The notes below the pieces were generated by a model. It did not search any database, was not told the DNA's origin, and saw nothing but the letters and a program-made list of their open reading frames with translations. A program made the translations under genes and the position numbers. This document shows, in pieces, positions 8,931 through 17,331 of a stretch of DNA of 64,000 bases (positions are counted from its first letter, which is position 1; each line of letters opens with the position of its first letter). The DNA comes from Rhodospirillaceae bacterium (lineage in GTDB: Bacteria > Pseudomonadota > Alphaproteobacteria > UBA8366): positions 62,333 to 126,332 of the forward strand of contig PBKG01000009.1 of NCBI GenBank assembly GCA_002722095.1, written 5' to 3'.

Positions 8931-9788
8931 ATGGAAGTCATTCCCTCCGGCGGCGCCCATGGCGCTGAAATCAAAGGTGTCGATTTGCGCCAGCCGCTCG
9001 ACGACGCCACCTTCGATGCGGTCCTCGATGCTTTTCACACCCATTCGGTGGTTGTATTCCGGAACCAGGACATCACCGAAGAAGACCACATTCGCCTGTC
9101 CGCCCGCATTGGTGAGATCGACAACGACGTCTACAGCCATTTCGCCCATCCCAACCACGGGGAAATCGTCATCATCTCCAATATCCTCGACGATGACGGC
9201 AATCCCATCGGCATTTCTGACGCCGGCAAGTTCTGGCACACGGACCTCGCCTACACCAATACCCCGAGCCGGGCCTCGTTGCTCTATTCCTTCGAAGTGC
9301 CGGTTACCGATGACGGCAACGTGCTCGGCGATACACTGTTCTCCAATACGGCCGCGGCCTACGAGGCGCTGCCCGACGACATCAAAGAACAGATCGAAGG
9401 CAAATCCATTATCAACCGGCATGCCTACGCCTATTTCAAATCCGGCCAAGGCGAGCAATTCAAAAAGTCTGCGGACGCGCTGGACGATGTGGAACACCCG
9501 CTGGTGATCAAACACCCCTTTACGGGGCGGAAAATTCTATTCTGCAACGAGGCTATGACCGTCTGCATCAATGACATGGCGGAAAACGAGAGCAACCAGT
9601 TGCTTGGGTTCCTCGTCGAGTGGGTTAAAAAGGCCGACTTCGTCTATCGCCATAAATGGCAAGCAGGCGATCTGTTGATGTGGGACAATTTCCCGACCCA
9701 GCATTTCGTCGAGCATAATTTCAAGTTGCCGCTCCGGCGGCGCATGCAGCGGATTACCGTACGCGGTACGGTGCCGGAGGCGGCGTGA
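8931..9788 (+). CDS. TauD/TfdA family Fe(II)/2-oxoglutarate dioxygenase
   Basis: A 285-residue non-haem iron dioxygenase. The iron-binding facial triad is His103 and Asp105 (FWHTDLAY) with the distal His258 (WDNFPTQH); the 2-oxoglutarate-binding arginines are near 270-274 (RRRMQRITVRG). Family members hydroxylate taurine, 2,4-D, carnitine precursors and other carboxylates, often causing C-S, C-O or C-N cleavage. It follows prpD by 22 bp on the same strand, so the two are probably co-transcribed. It converges with the CoA-transferase, separated by one base. The substrate is unknown. Confidence 0.9.
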   Translation: MEVIPSGGAHGAEIKGVDLRQPLDDATFDAVLDAFHTHSVVVFRNQDITEEDHIRLSARIGEIDNDVYSHFAHPNHGEIVIISNILDDDGNPIGISDAGKFWHTDLAYTNTPSRASLLYSFEVPVTDDGNVLGDTLFSNTAAAYEALPDDIKEQIEGKSIINRHAYAYFKSGQGEQFKKSADALDDVEHPLVIKHPFTGRKILFCNEAMTVCINDMAENESNQLLGFLVEWVKKADFVYRHKWQAGDLLMWDNFPTQHFVEHNFKLPLRRRMQRITVRGTVPEAA

Positions 9789-9789
9789 C

Positions 9790-10992
9790 CTACTCCGCCG
9801 CCGCCTTCACGTAATAACCCCCGACCACGCCCTTCGCCTTCAGCGCATCCGCCTCTGCGGTGGAATAGCCGAGTTCGCTCAATATCTCGTCATTATGCTC
9901 GCCGAGATGAGGGCTGTGCGTGAGCGGATGGCCGTCTTCGGGCAGCGGCTGGCCGGCGATGGTTGCCATCGGCAGGCGGCCGAGCGTGTCGTTTTCGATC
10001 CAGTGGACCGCATTCATCGCGTTGACCTGCGGATCGTCAAACAGGTCGTGATGGGTGTGGACCTTGGCGTTCAAAACATCGATGTCATCCAACGCCTTAT
10101 TCCATTCGTCACTGGTTTTGGTCTCGATAATCGGACGGATTACCGACAACAGTTCTTCGCGATGCGTTACCCGGTCTAGCGCGTCCACAAACCGTGGATC
10201 GTCGATCCATTCTTCTTTACCGATCAACTTACACAGGGCGATGAAGTGCGGGTTCCGGCGCGCGTTGATGCTCATATAGCCATCTTTAGTCTTGAAGCAG
10301 CCGACCGGCATGCCGATCGGTTCCGCGTCGCCTTCCTGAAGGTAGGATTCCATCATCGCCGCTTCCTGGAAGGTGAGCGAGGCCTCTAACAGGCTGGTAC
10401 GAATATGCTTGCCCTTTCCCTTCATAGCTTGACCGTAAAGTGCGGCCGCCACGGCTTGGAAACAATAGAGCCCGGCGCCGAAATCGATGGTCAGCATGTT
10501 CATGCGTTGGGGCATGCCGTTGGCGTCGCGGTTGATCGACATCATGCCCGTATAGGCCTGCATGACCGAATCTGTCGCCGGAAGATTGCGCCGTGGCCCT
10601 TCATTGCCGAAACCGGTGACCGAGAGATAGACCACCGACGGATTGACCTTGGCGACGCTGTCATAATCGAGGCCGAGCTTATCGATCTTGCCGACGCGAT
10701 AGTTCTGCAAGAAGACATTGCAGTCGGCAGCGAGTTTCTGCGCGATTTCCAGACCCTCGTCGGTCTTTAGATTGATGCCGATCGAGCGTTTGCCGCGATG
10801 GACGACGACTGAATGGGCAGTGTGATCGCCCTGGTGCTTGCCTAGCTGACGGCTCCAGCAACCGGTACCGGGCGGCTCCACCTTGATCACGCTGGCGCCG
10901 TTCCGCGCCAGCATCATGCCGCAATAGGGCGCCGCCACGCCCTGGCTCAAATCCAAAACTTTAACGCCTTCGAAGGGAAGATTGTCGCCCAT
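9790..10992 (-). CDS. Class III CoA-transferase, CaiB/BaiF family
   Basis: A 400-residue formyl-CoA/carnitine-CoA type transferase, which moves CoA between carboxylic acids through an aspartyl-CoA intermediate. The N-terminal (V)KVLDLSQGVAAP, the GASVIKVEPP nucleotide-type loop near 32 and the TGFGNEGP stretch near 126 are clear. The likely catalytic Asp is 170 (TIDFGAG), matching Asp169 of Frc/CaiB. It is very similar along its length to the second such protein at 40504-41697, including DSVMQAYTG and MSINRDANGMP. It lies between two dioxygenase genes on the opposite strand. Confidence 0.93.
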   Translation of the reverse strand: MGDNLPFEGVKVLDLSQGVAAPYCGMMLARNGASVIKVEPPGTGCWSRQLGKHQGDHTAHSVVVHRGKRSIGINLKTDEGLEIAQKLAADCNVFLQNYRVGKIDKLGLDYDSVAKVNPSVVYLSVTGFGNEGPRRNLPATDSVMQAYTGMMSINRDANGMPQRMNMLTIDFGAGLYCFQAVAAALYGQAMKGKGKHIRTSLLEASLTFQEAAMMESYLQEGDAEPIGMPVGCFKTKDGYMSINARRNPHFIALCKLIGKEEWIDDPRFVDALDRVTHREELLSVIRPIIETKTSDEWNKALDDIDVLNAKVHTHHDLFDDPQVNAMNAVHWIENDTLGRLPMATIAGQPLPEDGHPLTHSPHLGEHNDEILSELGYSTAEADALKAKGVVGGYYVKAAAE

Positions 10993-11081
10993 TCTCGTTG
11001 CCTCCGGATCGATCGAATTTGCGCCGACTATAACGCCAACGAAATGTCAGGTCACGACAGCGGCGATTGCCCTCTTGGACC

Positions 11082-11107
11082 AACAGCGCGATAATCATCT
11101 CGCTGTT
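11082..11107. promoter_or_regulatory. Inverted repeat in front of dioxygenase gene
   Basis: AACAGCG at 11082-11088 and CGCTGTT at 11101-11107 form a perfect 7-bp inverted repeat with a 12-nt spacer. It lies in the 135-bp divergent gap between the CoA-transferase (minus) and the dioxygenase (plus, start 11128). The downstream arm runs into the ribosome-site region (AGGGGAAAG). It suits a GntR-, LysR- or TetR-type operator; no regulator gene is adjacent. Confidence 0.35.
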
Positions 11108-11127
11108 AGGGGAAAGACACACAGCAA

Positions 11128-11994
11128 ATGCCGAAAAAGAACACATCGTCGATCGAAGTCGTGCCCATAGGCGAAGTCCTGGGTGCTGATTTGCTCAATG
11201 TCAGGCTGGACAGCTTGAGCGCGGCGGATTGCACCGTGATTCGGGCCGCTTGGCGGGAACATCTGGTGCTTCGTATCGGTGGGCTGGCAATCGATGAAGC
11301 CGGTTTCCTTTCCTTCACCCGACATTTCGGCACGCCGATGCTGGCGCCGGCCTACCCGGTCGCCAAAGACAAGACCAAACGCAAACAAACTCCGATTACC
11401 TTCGTCACCAATATCCGGGACGAACGGGGACGGCCCTTGGGCGCACTGGGCACCGACTCACTCGCTTGGCATAGCGACATGGCTTACAGCGAGGCGCCGC
11501 CGGTCCACACCGTACTTCACGCCCTCGAAGTGCCCGACGAAGGCGGCGATACCGGTTTTCTCAACATGTTTTCCGTCTATGAATCGCTCGGGCCGTCGCT
11601 TCGGCGGCTTGCCGATACGCTCCGGGTTCGCCACCCTTCGGTTGAAACCGATGCCCAAGGTGAACCGCTCGATGTGACCGAACATCCGCTGGTACAAACC
11701 GACCCCGAAACCGGCAAAAAGGCGCTGTTCCTTGGCCGCCGGCCCCGCGCATCCCTTGTCGGGCTTCCCCGCGACGAGAGCGAGGAAATTCTGGATCGCT
11801 TGTGGCGTCATACCGAGTTGGATAAATTCACCTGGACCCAGCGTTGGCGTAGCGGTGACTTGGTAATGTGGGACAATCGCTATGTCATGCACCGGCGCGA
11901 CGGGTTCGACCCGGCAGACCGGCGATTATTGCGACGGGTAACGCTAGCGCCGGAATCAAATTCCGAATCGAACAATGCAGGCAGTGGTGATTAG
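11128..11994 (+). CDS. TauD/TfdA family Fe(II)/2-oxoglutarate dioxygenase
   Basis: A 288-residue dioxygenase of the same family as the one at 8931 but clearly diverged from it. The facial triad is His115 and Asp117 (LAWHSDMAY) and His255 (WDNRYVMH), with 2-oxoglutarate-binding arginines near 266-270 (RRLLRRVTL). The start is ATG at 11128 with GGGGAAAG 11 nt upstream. It is followed after 11 bp by a phytanoyl-CoA-type dioxygenase. The two dioxygenases, the flanking CoA-transferase and the transporter suggest a pathway for a small carboxylate; the compound is not identifiable. Confidence 0.9.
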   Translation: MPKKNTSSIEVVPIGEVLGADLLNVRLDSLSAADCTVIRAAWREHLVLRIGGLAIDEAGFLSFTRHFGTPMLAPAYPVAKDKTKRKQTPITFVTNIRDERGRPLGALGTDSLAWHSDMAYSEAPPVHTVLHALEVPDEGGDTGFLNMFSVYESLGPSLRRLADTLRVRHPSVETDAQGEPLDVTEHPLVQTDPETGKKALFLGRRPRASLVGLPRDESEEILDRLWRHTELDKFTWTQRWRSGDLVMWDNRYVMHRRDGFDPADRRLLRRVTLAPESNSESNNAGSGD

Positions 11995-12005
11995 GAAGCG
12001 GACAG

Positions 12006-12914
12006 ATGGCCAATAAACTGAGCAAGACGCAACTTGAGCAATATCACGAGGAAGGCTTCACGCTGATCGAGGAAGCATTGCCGGCGGAGCTGCTTGCGGA
12101 AATGATCCGACTTACGGACGAGATTGTGGCGGAAGCCGGTGGAGTTTCGGAGAACGACGAGCGCTATGACCTCGAAGAAACTCACTCACCGGAGAATCCA
12201 CGGGTACGACGGCTAAAGTCGCCGTTCGCCCATTGGCCCTTTTTCGATGATTTCCTGCGCAGCGACCTGGTACTCAACCCGGTCGAGCAACTCATCGGAC
12301 CCAATATTCGCCTGTACAACAACAAGATGAACATGAAGGCGCCGGGCTACGGTGCAGCCGTGGAATGGCACTCGGATTGGGCTTTCTATCCGCATACAAA
12401 TGATGATGGCCTTGCGGTCGGCATTTATCTTGATGACGTCACGGAGAAAAACGGGCCGATGATGGTGATCCCGAAAACTCACAAGAGTTCGGAGATCGAT
12501 CATCACAGCCAAGGCTATTTCTGCGGGGCGATTGACCCGGTGAAAACGCCACTCGACTTCGATAACGCGGTGCCGTTGAAGGGGCCCGCGGGTTCCATGA
12601 CCCTGCATCACGTTCGTGCGGTTCATGGCTCGGCGCTGAACCATTCCGACAAACCTCGGCGGCTGTTGCTACAAGGCTATTTCGCCGCCGATGCCTGGCC
12701 GTTAATGGGCTTCAAACCGGGACAGACTTTGGAAAAGTTCGACGCTTTGATGGTTCGCGGAGAGCCGACCCTGGAGCCTCGCCTAGAAGACGTGCCCGTA
12801 CGGATGCCGCTTCCCCAAGCGCCTCATCAAGGTTCGATTTACGAGAACCAGCACATCCTGGAAAACCGCTATTTTGAATCGGTCGGCAAGCACAAGGATA
12901 TCGCCGCCGAGTAA
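12006..12914 (+). CDS. Phytanoyl-CoA dioxygenase (PhyH) family protein
   Basis: A 302-residue member of the PhyH family of Fe(II)/2-oxoglutarate oxygenases. The HxD pair is His122 and Asp124 (VEWHSDWAFYPH), the distal His is about 207 (VRAVHGSA), and the cofactor-binding Arg is in DKPRRLL near 218. Bacterial relatives hydroxylate acyl-CoA thioesters, ectoine or free small acids. It is in the same transcription unit as the preceding dioxygenase and converges with the symporter gene 9 bp away. A 6-bp stem (CGCCGC/GCGGCG, 12902-12920) spans its stop codon. Confidence 0.88.
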   Translation: MANKLSKTQLEQYHEEGFTLIEEALPAELLAEMIRLTDEIVAEAGGVSENDERYDLEETHSPENPRVRRLKSPFAHWPFFDDFLRSDLVLNPVEQLIGPNIRLYNNKMNMKAPGYGAAVEWHSDWAFYPHTNDDGLAVGIYLDDVTEKNGPMMVIPKTHKSSEIDHHSQGYFCGAIDPVKTPLDFDNAVPLKGPAGSMTLHHVRAVHGSALNHSDKPRRLLLQGYFAADAWPLMGFKPGQTLEKFDALMVRGEPTLEPRLEDVPVRMPLPQAPHQGSIYENQHILENRYFESVGKHKDIAAE

Positions 12915-12923
12915 GCGGCGCTG

Positions 12924-14348
12924 TTACGCAACCCGGTCCGCGCGCTCGGGAAACAGCGTCGGGATTGCCGCGCCCAGCAGGTAACCCGCCGTACAAATCG
13001 CGAGCCCGTAAAGATTGACGCCCAGATCGTCGGCATATTTACCCATGCCCACATCGAATACCGCCGGGAAAATCTGCATTCCCGTCGCGCTCTCCACCGT
13101 CAGCAATACGCCAAACAACAGCCCCGGCCAAAAGGCGAGATGGAAGCTAAGCCGCCCGGCGGAGCCGATCCATGACAAAAGAAAGATCGGTGCCAACCCC
13201 ATCACCATGGTGCCACTGATGGTTGTCGCCGCGATGATCGCGGGGCCAACTTGATCGCCGAGATAAATACTCAGCAACGGCAAGTTACCGAAAAGCGCAA
13301 TTGCCACCATCAGCCAACGGCCTCGGGAGGCGTGTCCCTCGGTGGGCGGAGCGTAATCGTTGCTCCAGTCGCGCGCGCCGAGCTTCGCTGCGGAGGCGAA
13401 AGTGGAATCGAGGGTCGAACCGGCGCTGGTGAGCATGATCGCGTTGAACACAAGCAGCATCGGCAATCCAAATGCGCCCGGCACGGCAACCACCGCCGCA
13501 CCTTCGAGCCCTTGCGCCAGCGAATAAAGTCCGACAAGCGAAAACAGCAGAATGAAACCACCGGCGACCAACCCCGCCAACACAAAGCCCTTAACCATGC
13601 GTTTCGGGCTGGTGATAAAGGCCCGGTCGGTCATCACAGGATCATGAAATCCGTAGCTCAAGCTTTGAACCAACGCGAGACAAAGGAAGGTGGACCCCGC
13701 CATCATCGTCGGCCCGCTTACCTCGGGAAAACCTGTCGTCGCCAAACCTGGGCCGACCGTGGCCAGCACAATCACCAACAGCACTGCGGCAAGCACCATC
13801 TGCGCACCGTCGGTCAACAAACTCGAACGCAGACCGCCGCGCCACGAATAGAACAAGGTAAAACAAGTGATCGCCGCTACCGCGATCCAATAACCGCCGC
13901 TGCCCTCGGCACCGAAATAGAGTCCTCCTACTTTCGTATTCGACCAAATTTCATTGAACAGCCGGATGGCGATTGCAGCCAGAAACAGCTTGGCGCAAAA
14001 CCCGCCATATTTTGCGACCAAAAAACTCGACAGCGAACCCCAGCCGCCGCGCGTACGGATGAAATAAATAGTCACGCCGACGACCACGAAACAGAAATAA
14101 TAGGCAGCATAACCGAGCCCACCGATCCAGCCATAGGCGGCACTCAAATTCGCCGCATTTGCGATCGATTTCGCAAATATCCAGGTAATTGCAGCGCTTG
14201 CGATCAGCAGGAGTAGGCCCGGCTCAGCGCCGCTTTGACCCTCACCGTTAAAAAACTGCGACGCACTGACCCGCCGCGGCATCATTAGCCAAATCAGGAA
14301 TGCGTACCCCGCGAGCACCAACCAAGGTGCGAACGATGCTAAATCCAT
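12924..14348 (-). CDS. Sodium:solute symporter family protein
   Basis: A 474-residue integral membrane protein of the SSS family (PutP/PanF/urea-type permeases), with about 13 hydrophobic segments. The family-typical AAITWIFAKSIANAANL helix near 50, a YSWRGGLRSSLLTD loop near 170 and MLTSAGSTLDSTFAS near 300 are visible. It probably imports a small organic solute with Na+. The converging neighbours encode dioxygenases, so it may bring in their substrate. No partner subunit is visible. Confidence 0.88.
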   Translation of the reverse strand: MDLASFAPWLVLAGYAFLIWLMMPRRVSASQFFNGEGQSGAEPGLLLLIASAAITWIFAKSIANAANLSAAYGWIGGLGYAAYYFCFVVVGVTIYFIRTRGGWGSLSSFLVAKYGGFCAKLFLAAIAIRLFNEIWSNTKVGGLYFGAEGSGGYWIAVAAITCFTLFYSWRGGLRSSLLTDGAQMVLAAVLLVIVLATVGPGLATTGFPEVSGPTMMAGSTFLCLALVQSLSYGFHDPVMTDRAFITSPKRMVKGFVLAGLVAGGFILLFSLVGLYSLAQGLEGAAVVAVPGAFGLPMLLVFNAIMLTSAGSTLDSTFASAAKLGARDWSNDYAPPTEGHASRGRWLMVAIALFGNLPLLSIYLGDQVGPAIIAATTISGTMVMGLAPIFLLSWIGSAGRLSFHLAFWPGLLFGVLLTVESATGMQIFPAVFDVGMGKYADDLGVNLYGLAICTAGYLLGAAIPTLFPERADRVA

Positions 14349-14404
14349 AACGCTTTTGCCCTCCTGTCGTCTGCGCCGCTAAACGGTGCCAGGCCCGATA
14401 GCAA

Positions 14405-14479
14405 TGGCAGGGGCGGCAGGGATCGAACCTGCGAATCACGGGATCAAAACCCGTTGCCTTACCACTTGGCTACGCCCCT
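14405..14479 (-). tRNA. tRNA-Gln (anticodon UUG)
   Basis: A complete 75-nt cloverleaf including an encoded CCA. The acceptor stem AGGGGCG/CGCCCCT, a 3-bp D stem, the anticodon stem ACGGG/CCCGT with loop TTTTGAT (anticodon TTG), the T stem GCAGG/CCTGC with TTCGATC, and discriminator G all pair. It lies downstream of ispE on the same strand but has its own promoter. Confidence 0.97.
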
Positions 14480-14491
14480 ATTGCGAGCCGG

Positions 14492-14520
14492 AAGATAAAA
14501 GCGAATGGTTAATGGAGCAA
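14492..14520 (-). promoter_or_regulatory. Promoter of tRNA-Gln
   Basis: On the minus strand TTGCTC (14520-14515) and TATCTT (14497-14492) are separated by exactly 17 bases, with the -10 ending 12 bases before the tRNA 5' end. It starts only 5 bases after the ispE stop, so the tRNA can be read independently. Confidence 0.6.
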
Positions 14521-14525
14521 GCGCT

Positions 14526-15419
14526 CTAAAGATTTTCCCACGGCCGTTCCGCCGAGGCGGTCATCGTAGCTTCCGCCCACCAACCGCGCCGTTGCAATAT
14601 TTGCGCAGCTTGGTGCGCCTCGGCTATTTCGCGGTAAATGCCAAAGCAACTTGCCCCGCTTCCGGACAAACGCGCCAACCGGCATCCATCGGTCGATTCG
14701 ATCGTCTGCAACATATCCGCAATGACCGGGCACAATTTAATTGCGGGCGATTGCAGGTCGTTGCGTCGATTTTTTAATCGCGAAACCAATTCGTCGATAT
14801 TTGTCGGCATGCGACGGAAGCGCGAGCGTTTCGAGTATTTTTGTTTTCGTGCACCGAAAACCGACACTGTCGGCAATGCCATGCCGGGGTTGGCCAGCAC
14901 CGTCGGAAAGGCAGGTAAATCGGTTACCGGATCGATCCTTTCGCCTATGCCGCCGACATAGCATGGTTCACTCAACAGGCAAGCGGGAACGTCCGCGCCA
15001 ATCCCAAGCCCCAACAATGTTAGATCGACCGCCTCCGGCGGAATTTTCCAAAGTGCCGCGAGTGCCCTGAGCGTCGCCGCCGCATCCGCAGATCCGCCCC
15101 CCAAACCCGCGGCGACTGGTAGGTTTTTCGTCAATGTGATTGCGGCATCCGGTTTGACCTCGACTGCATCCGCAAGCAATTGTGCTGCGCGTAGAATTAA
15201 ATTGTCTTGGTCGTCGGGTAAGCGCTCGGCAAACGGGCCCTTGCTTTTAAACCTTAATGACCTTGCCGGCTTGACCTGGATTACATCCGCTAATTCACCA
15301 AAAACGAACAAGCTATCCAGCTCATGATAGCCGTCTTTTCGGCGCGCTAGCACATGCAGGTAAAGATTGATCTTCGCCCGCGCCTGTACCGTTACCGATT
15401 CACCGGATCGGGCATTCAT
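14526..15419 (-). CDS. ispE: 4-diphosphocytidyl-2-C-methyl-D-erythritol kinase
   Basis: IspE phosphorylates CDP-methylerythritol in the non-mevalonate isoprenoid pathway. The 297-residue GHMP kinase has the N-terminal AKINLYLHVLARRKDGYHEL segment (partly given), the ATP-binding LGGGSADAAATL near 110 and the C-terminal RLSGSGASCFG near 257. The ATG at 15419 overlaps the stop of the TPR gene (ATGA), so the two are translationally coupled. The tRNA-Gln follows. Confidence 0.95.
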   Translation of the reverse strand: MNARSGESVTVQARAKINLYLHVLARRKDGYHELDSLFVFGELADVIQVKPARSLRFKSKGPFAERLPDDQDNLILRAAQLLADAVEVKPDAAITLTKNLPVAAGLGGGSADAAATLRALAALWKIPPEAVDLTLLGLGIGADVPACLLSEPCYVGGIGERIDPVTDLPAFPTVLANPGMALPTVSVFGARKQKYSKRSRFRRMPTNIDELVSRLKNRRNDLQSPAIKLCPVIADMLQTIESTDGCRLARLSGSGASCFGIYREIAEAHQAAQILQRRGWWAEATMTASAERPWENL

Positions 15420-17218
15420 CCGTCTTTGCCCAAAATTTCCGGCTTACCAAGGCCCTTTTCAAGCTTGATCTCGATTTTAGTCTGCTCTTGCTTTTCAGGC
15501 TTGAAACTCAGCGCCCGGCGCCATTGGAAACGCGCCTCGTGCTTGCGGCCGACACGCCAATAGGCATCTCCAAGATGATCGTTGATGATCGGGTCGTGGG
15601 GGCGGAGTTGCACCGCGCGCTCGAGGTGCGGGACCGCCTTATCGAATTCGCCCAGCCGATAAAGCACCCAACCCATCGAATCAACGATGTAGCCATCGTT
15701 TCGACGTTGGGCCACGGCGCTTTCGATCATTTTTTTGGCCTTGGCAAGATTTTTACGGCGCTCGACCCACGAATAGCCAAGATAGTTCAGCACGTAGGGC
15801 TGTTCGGGCATCAGCTCGAGCGCCTTCAGGAAATCCTTTTCTGCCCGGTCCCACTTCTTGGCCCGCTCAAGCGCGATCCCCCGCGCATAAAACAGGTTCC
15901 AATCTCGTTTTTTTGGTTTCTCCAACCGTTTGAAGGCACGGTCATATATGACGACCGCATCCTTATAGCGCTCTTTGAAACGTAGGAAATTCCCGAGCCG
16001 CAACAATGCATCGAGCCGCTCAGGCCGCTCGTCGCCCATTTCCTCGAGTAGTTTTCTTGCATCGTCCAAGCGTTCCGCTTCGTAAAGTGCATCCGCCGTC
16101 CGCAGACGCGAGGTCCAGCCATATTTCGATTTCGGATCAACACGACGATACATCGCCGCCGCATCCGCAAATCGTTCGCGCGACATCAAAATGTCGCCGA
16201 TGAGGATTTCCGCCAGGGGAAATTTTGGCTGTAGAATACGAGCAAGCTGAGCATAAAGCAGGACAACGTTTCCTGCTCTATCACGCGGCAAAGCCGTAGC
16301 GAGATTGAATAAGCCTTCGGACAGACCCTGCGAAGGTGTTGCCGCTAGGGCGGCCACCGGTTCGTCGGACTCGATTTTGTCTCGGAGTGAAACGAAGAGC
16401 AGACTATTTGAATTCGAGCTAAGCTGCTTGTTGATGATTGCCAAAGCCTCTTTTTTCTTGCCCAAAGTCTGCAGCACAGGCAACACGGCCCTTTGGACGC
16501 GCACCGGCGCCGTGGTTAATTTTCCGGACTTATTTACCTGCTTGAATTGCTTAAGGGCCTCTTTGGCATCTCCCGCAAGTGCGTTGATCAGTCCCGCATG
16601 AAGCCGGTACATGACATTGAAACCCTTTTCCTCGCCGAGTGCCGCTATTGCGTTCTTGGCTTCAACGAATTTCTTCTGCCCGACCAAACTCCAGGCTTTT
16701 GCCATCGGTAAAGCATAGCGTCCCAAACCGCCGGTATTCGCGCCTTCAAGGCGTGTTAGCGCTGCCGCATAGTCCTTTTTCCTAAAATCCGCGGCAATCA
16801 GAACTATCCGCGCACTCGAATTGTTGAGCTTCGTGCCAGCCATCTTGCGGGCAAGTTCAGTCGCTTTCTCAACATGACCAGCACTGACAGCAAGCACGAA
16901 AGCTTGCCGCAAGAAGCGTTCATCGTCCGGTTGATCTTCCAAAACCGCGGCCATCAACCGCGCTGCCTGTTCAAGATCGCTTTGCCGCTCCGCAAACCGT
17001 CCAGCCAGGAATCGGCCGAACGAAGAGGTTTCGCGGGCGGTTTCAGTGGGCTGTTTGGCAAGCTGCCCGATTAGACCGGCATCGTCAGGGGATTCCCCCG
17101 TGGTCGATAGAAAATAACCCAGCCCGCCGGCAACGAGCATGAATAGAACCAAACCGACCAACACCCGCGATAGCGGATTGGCAGTAAGTCTGCTCAGCGA
17201 TGTGTTCCGGTCTTCCAT
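15416..17218 (-). CDS. TPR-repeat protein with N-terminal membrane anchor
   Basis: A 600-residue protein with one hydrophobic segment near residues 18-38 (LVGLVLFMLVAGGLGYF) and then a long alpha-helical array of tetratricopeptide repeats. The clearest repeats are in the C-terminal half, for example LNYLGYSWVERRKNLAKA and LGDAYWRVGRKHEARFQWRRAL. It is probably a periplasm-facing scaffold, but no enzyme domain is seen. I prefer the ATG at 17218; the GTG at 17260 lies within a terminator-like hairpin and is a less likely start. It is coupled to ispE by a 4-bp overlap, an arrangement known in Alphaproteobacteria. Its function is unknown. Confidence 0.85.
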   Translation of the reverse strand: MEDRNTSLSRLTANPLSRVLVGLVLFMLVAGGLGYFLSTTGESPDDAGLIGQLAKQPTETARETSSFGRFLAGRFAERQSDLEQAARLMAAVLEDQPDDERFLRQAFVLAVSAGHVEKATELARKMAGTKLNNSSARIVLIAADFRKKDYAAALTRLEGANTGGLGRYALPMAKAWSLVGQKKFVEAKNAIAALGEEKGFNVMYRLHAGLINALAGDAKEALKQFKQVNKSGKLTTAPVRVQRAVLPVLQTLGKKKEALAIINKQLSSNSNSLLFVSLRDKIESDEPVAALAATPSQGLSEGLFNLATALPRDRAGNVVLLYAQLARILQPKFPLAEILIGDILMSRERFADAAAMYRRVDPKSKYGWTSRLRTADALYEAERLDDARKLLEEMGDERPERLDALLRLGNFLRFKERYKDAVVIYDRAFKRLEKPKKRDWNLFYARGIALERAKKWDRAEKDFLKALELMPEQPYVLNYLGYSWVERRKNLAKAKKMIESAVAQRRNDGYIVDSMGWVLYRLGEFDKAVPHLERAVQLRPHDPIINDHLGDAYWRVGRKHEARFQWRRALSFKPEKQEQTKIEIKLEKGLGKPEILGKDG

Positions 17219-17242
17219 TGGTCGAAATCCGTGGTCGAATTC

Positions 17243-17265
17243 AAAAGTGCGCTTGCACACTTTTT
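17243..17265. terminator. Hairpin with flanking T-runs between ETF-QO and TPR genes
   Basis: AAAAGTG (17243-17249) and CACTTTT (17258-17264) form a perfect 7-bp stem with an 8-nt loop; a T-run follows on either strand. It lies about 70 bases downstream of the ETF-QO stop in the direction of transcription and upstream of the chosen TPR start, as expected of a terminator. Confidence 0.45.
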
Positions 17266-17331
17266 CTAGTTTCTAATTATGGCTGCCCACACTAGCCGAC
17301 AAGGCCGCTGCGAAACAGCATCGTTCGCCAA

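Noticed and set aside
12902..12920. GC stem across the PhyH stop codon as a terminator
   Set aside because: The 6-bp stem lacks a following T-run on either strand; it may be no more than codon-driven complementarity.
13251..14216. Plus-strand open frame (about 320 codons) antisense to the symporter
   Set aside because: Its translation is rich in Arg, Gln and His without pattern, while the minus strand encodes a clear multi-helix transporter.
17219..17260. GTG start at 17260 for the TPR protein
   Set aside because: The GTG lies inside a terminator-like hairpin and the 14 extra residues look non-native; the ATG at 17218 is preferred, though its own ribosome site is weak.
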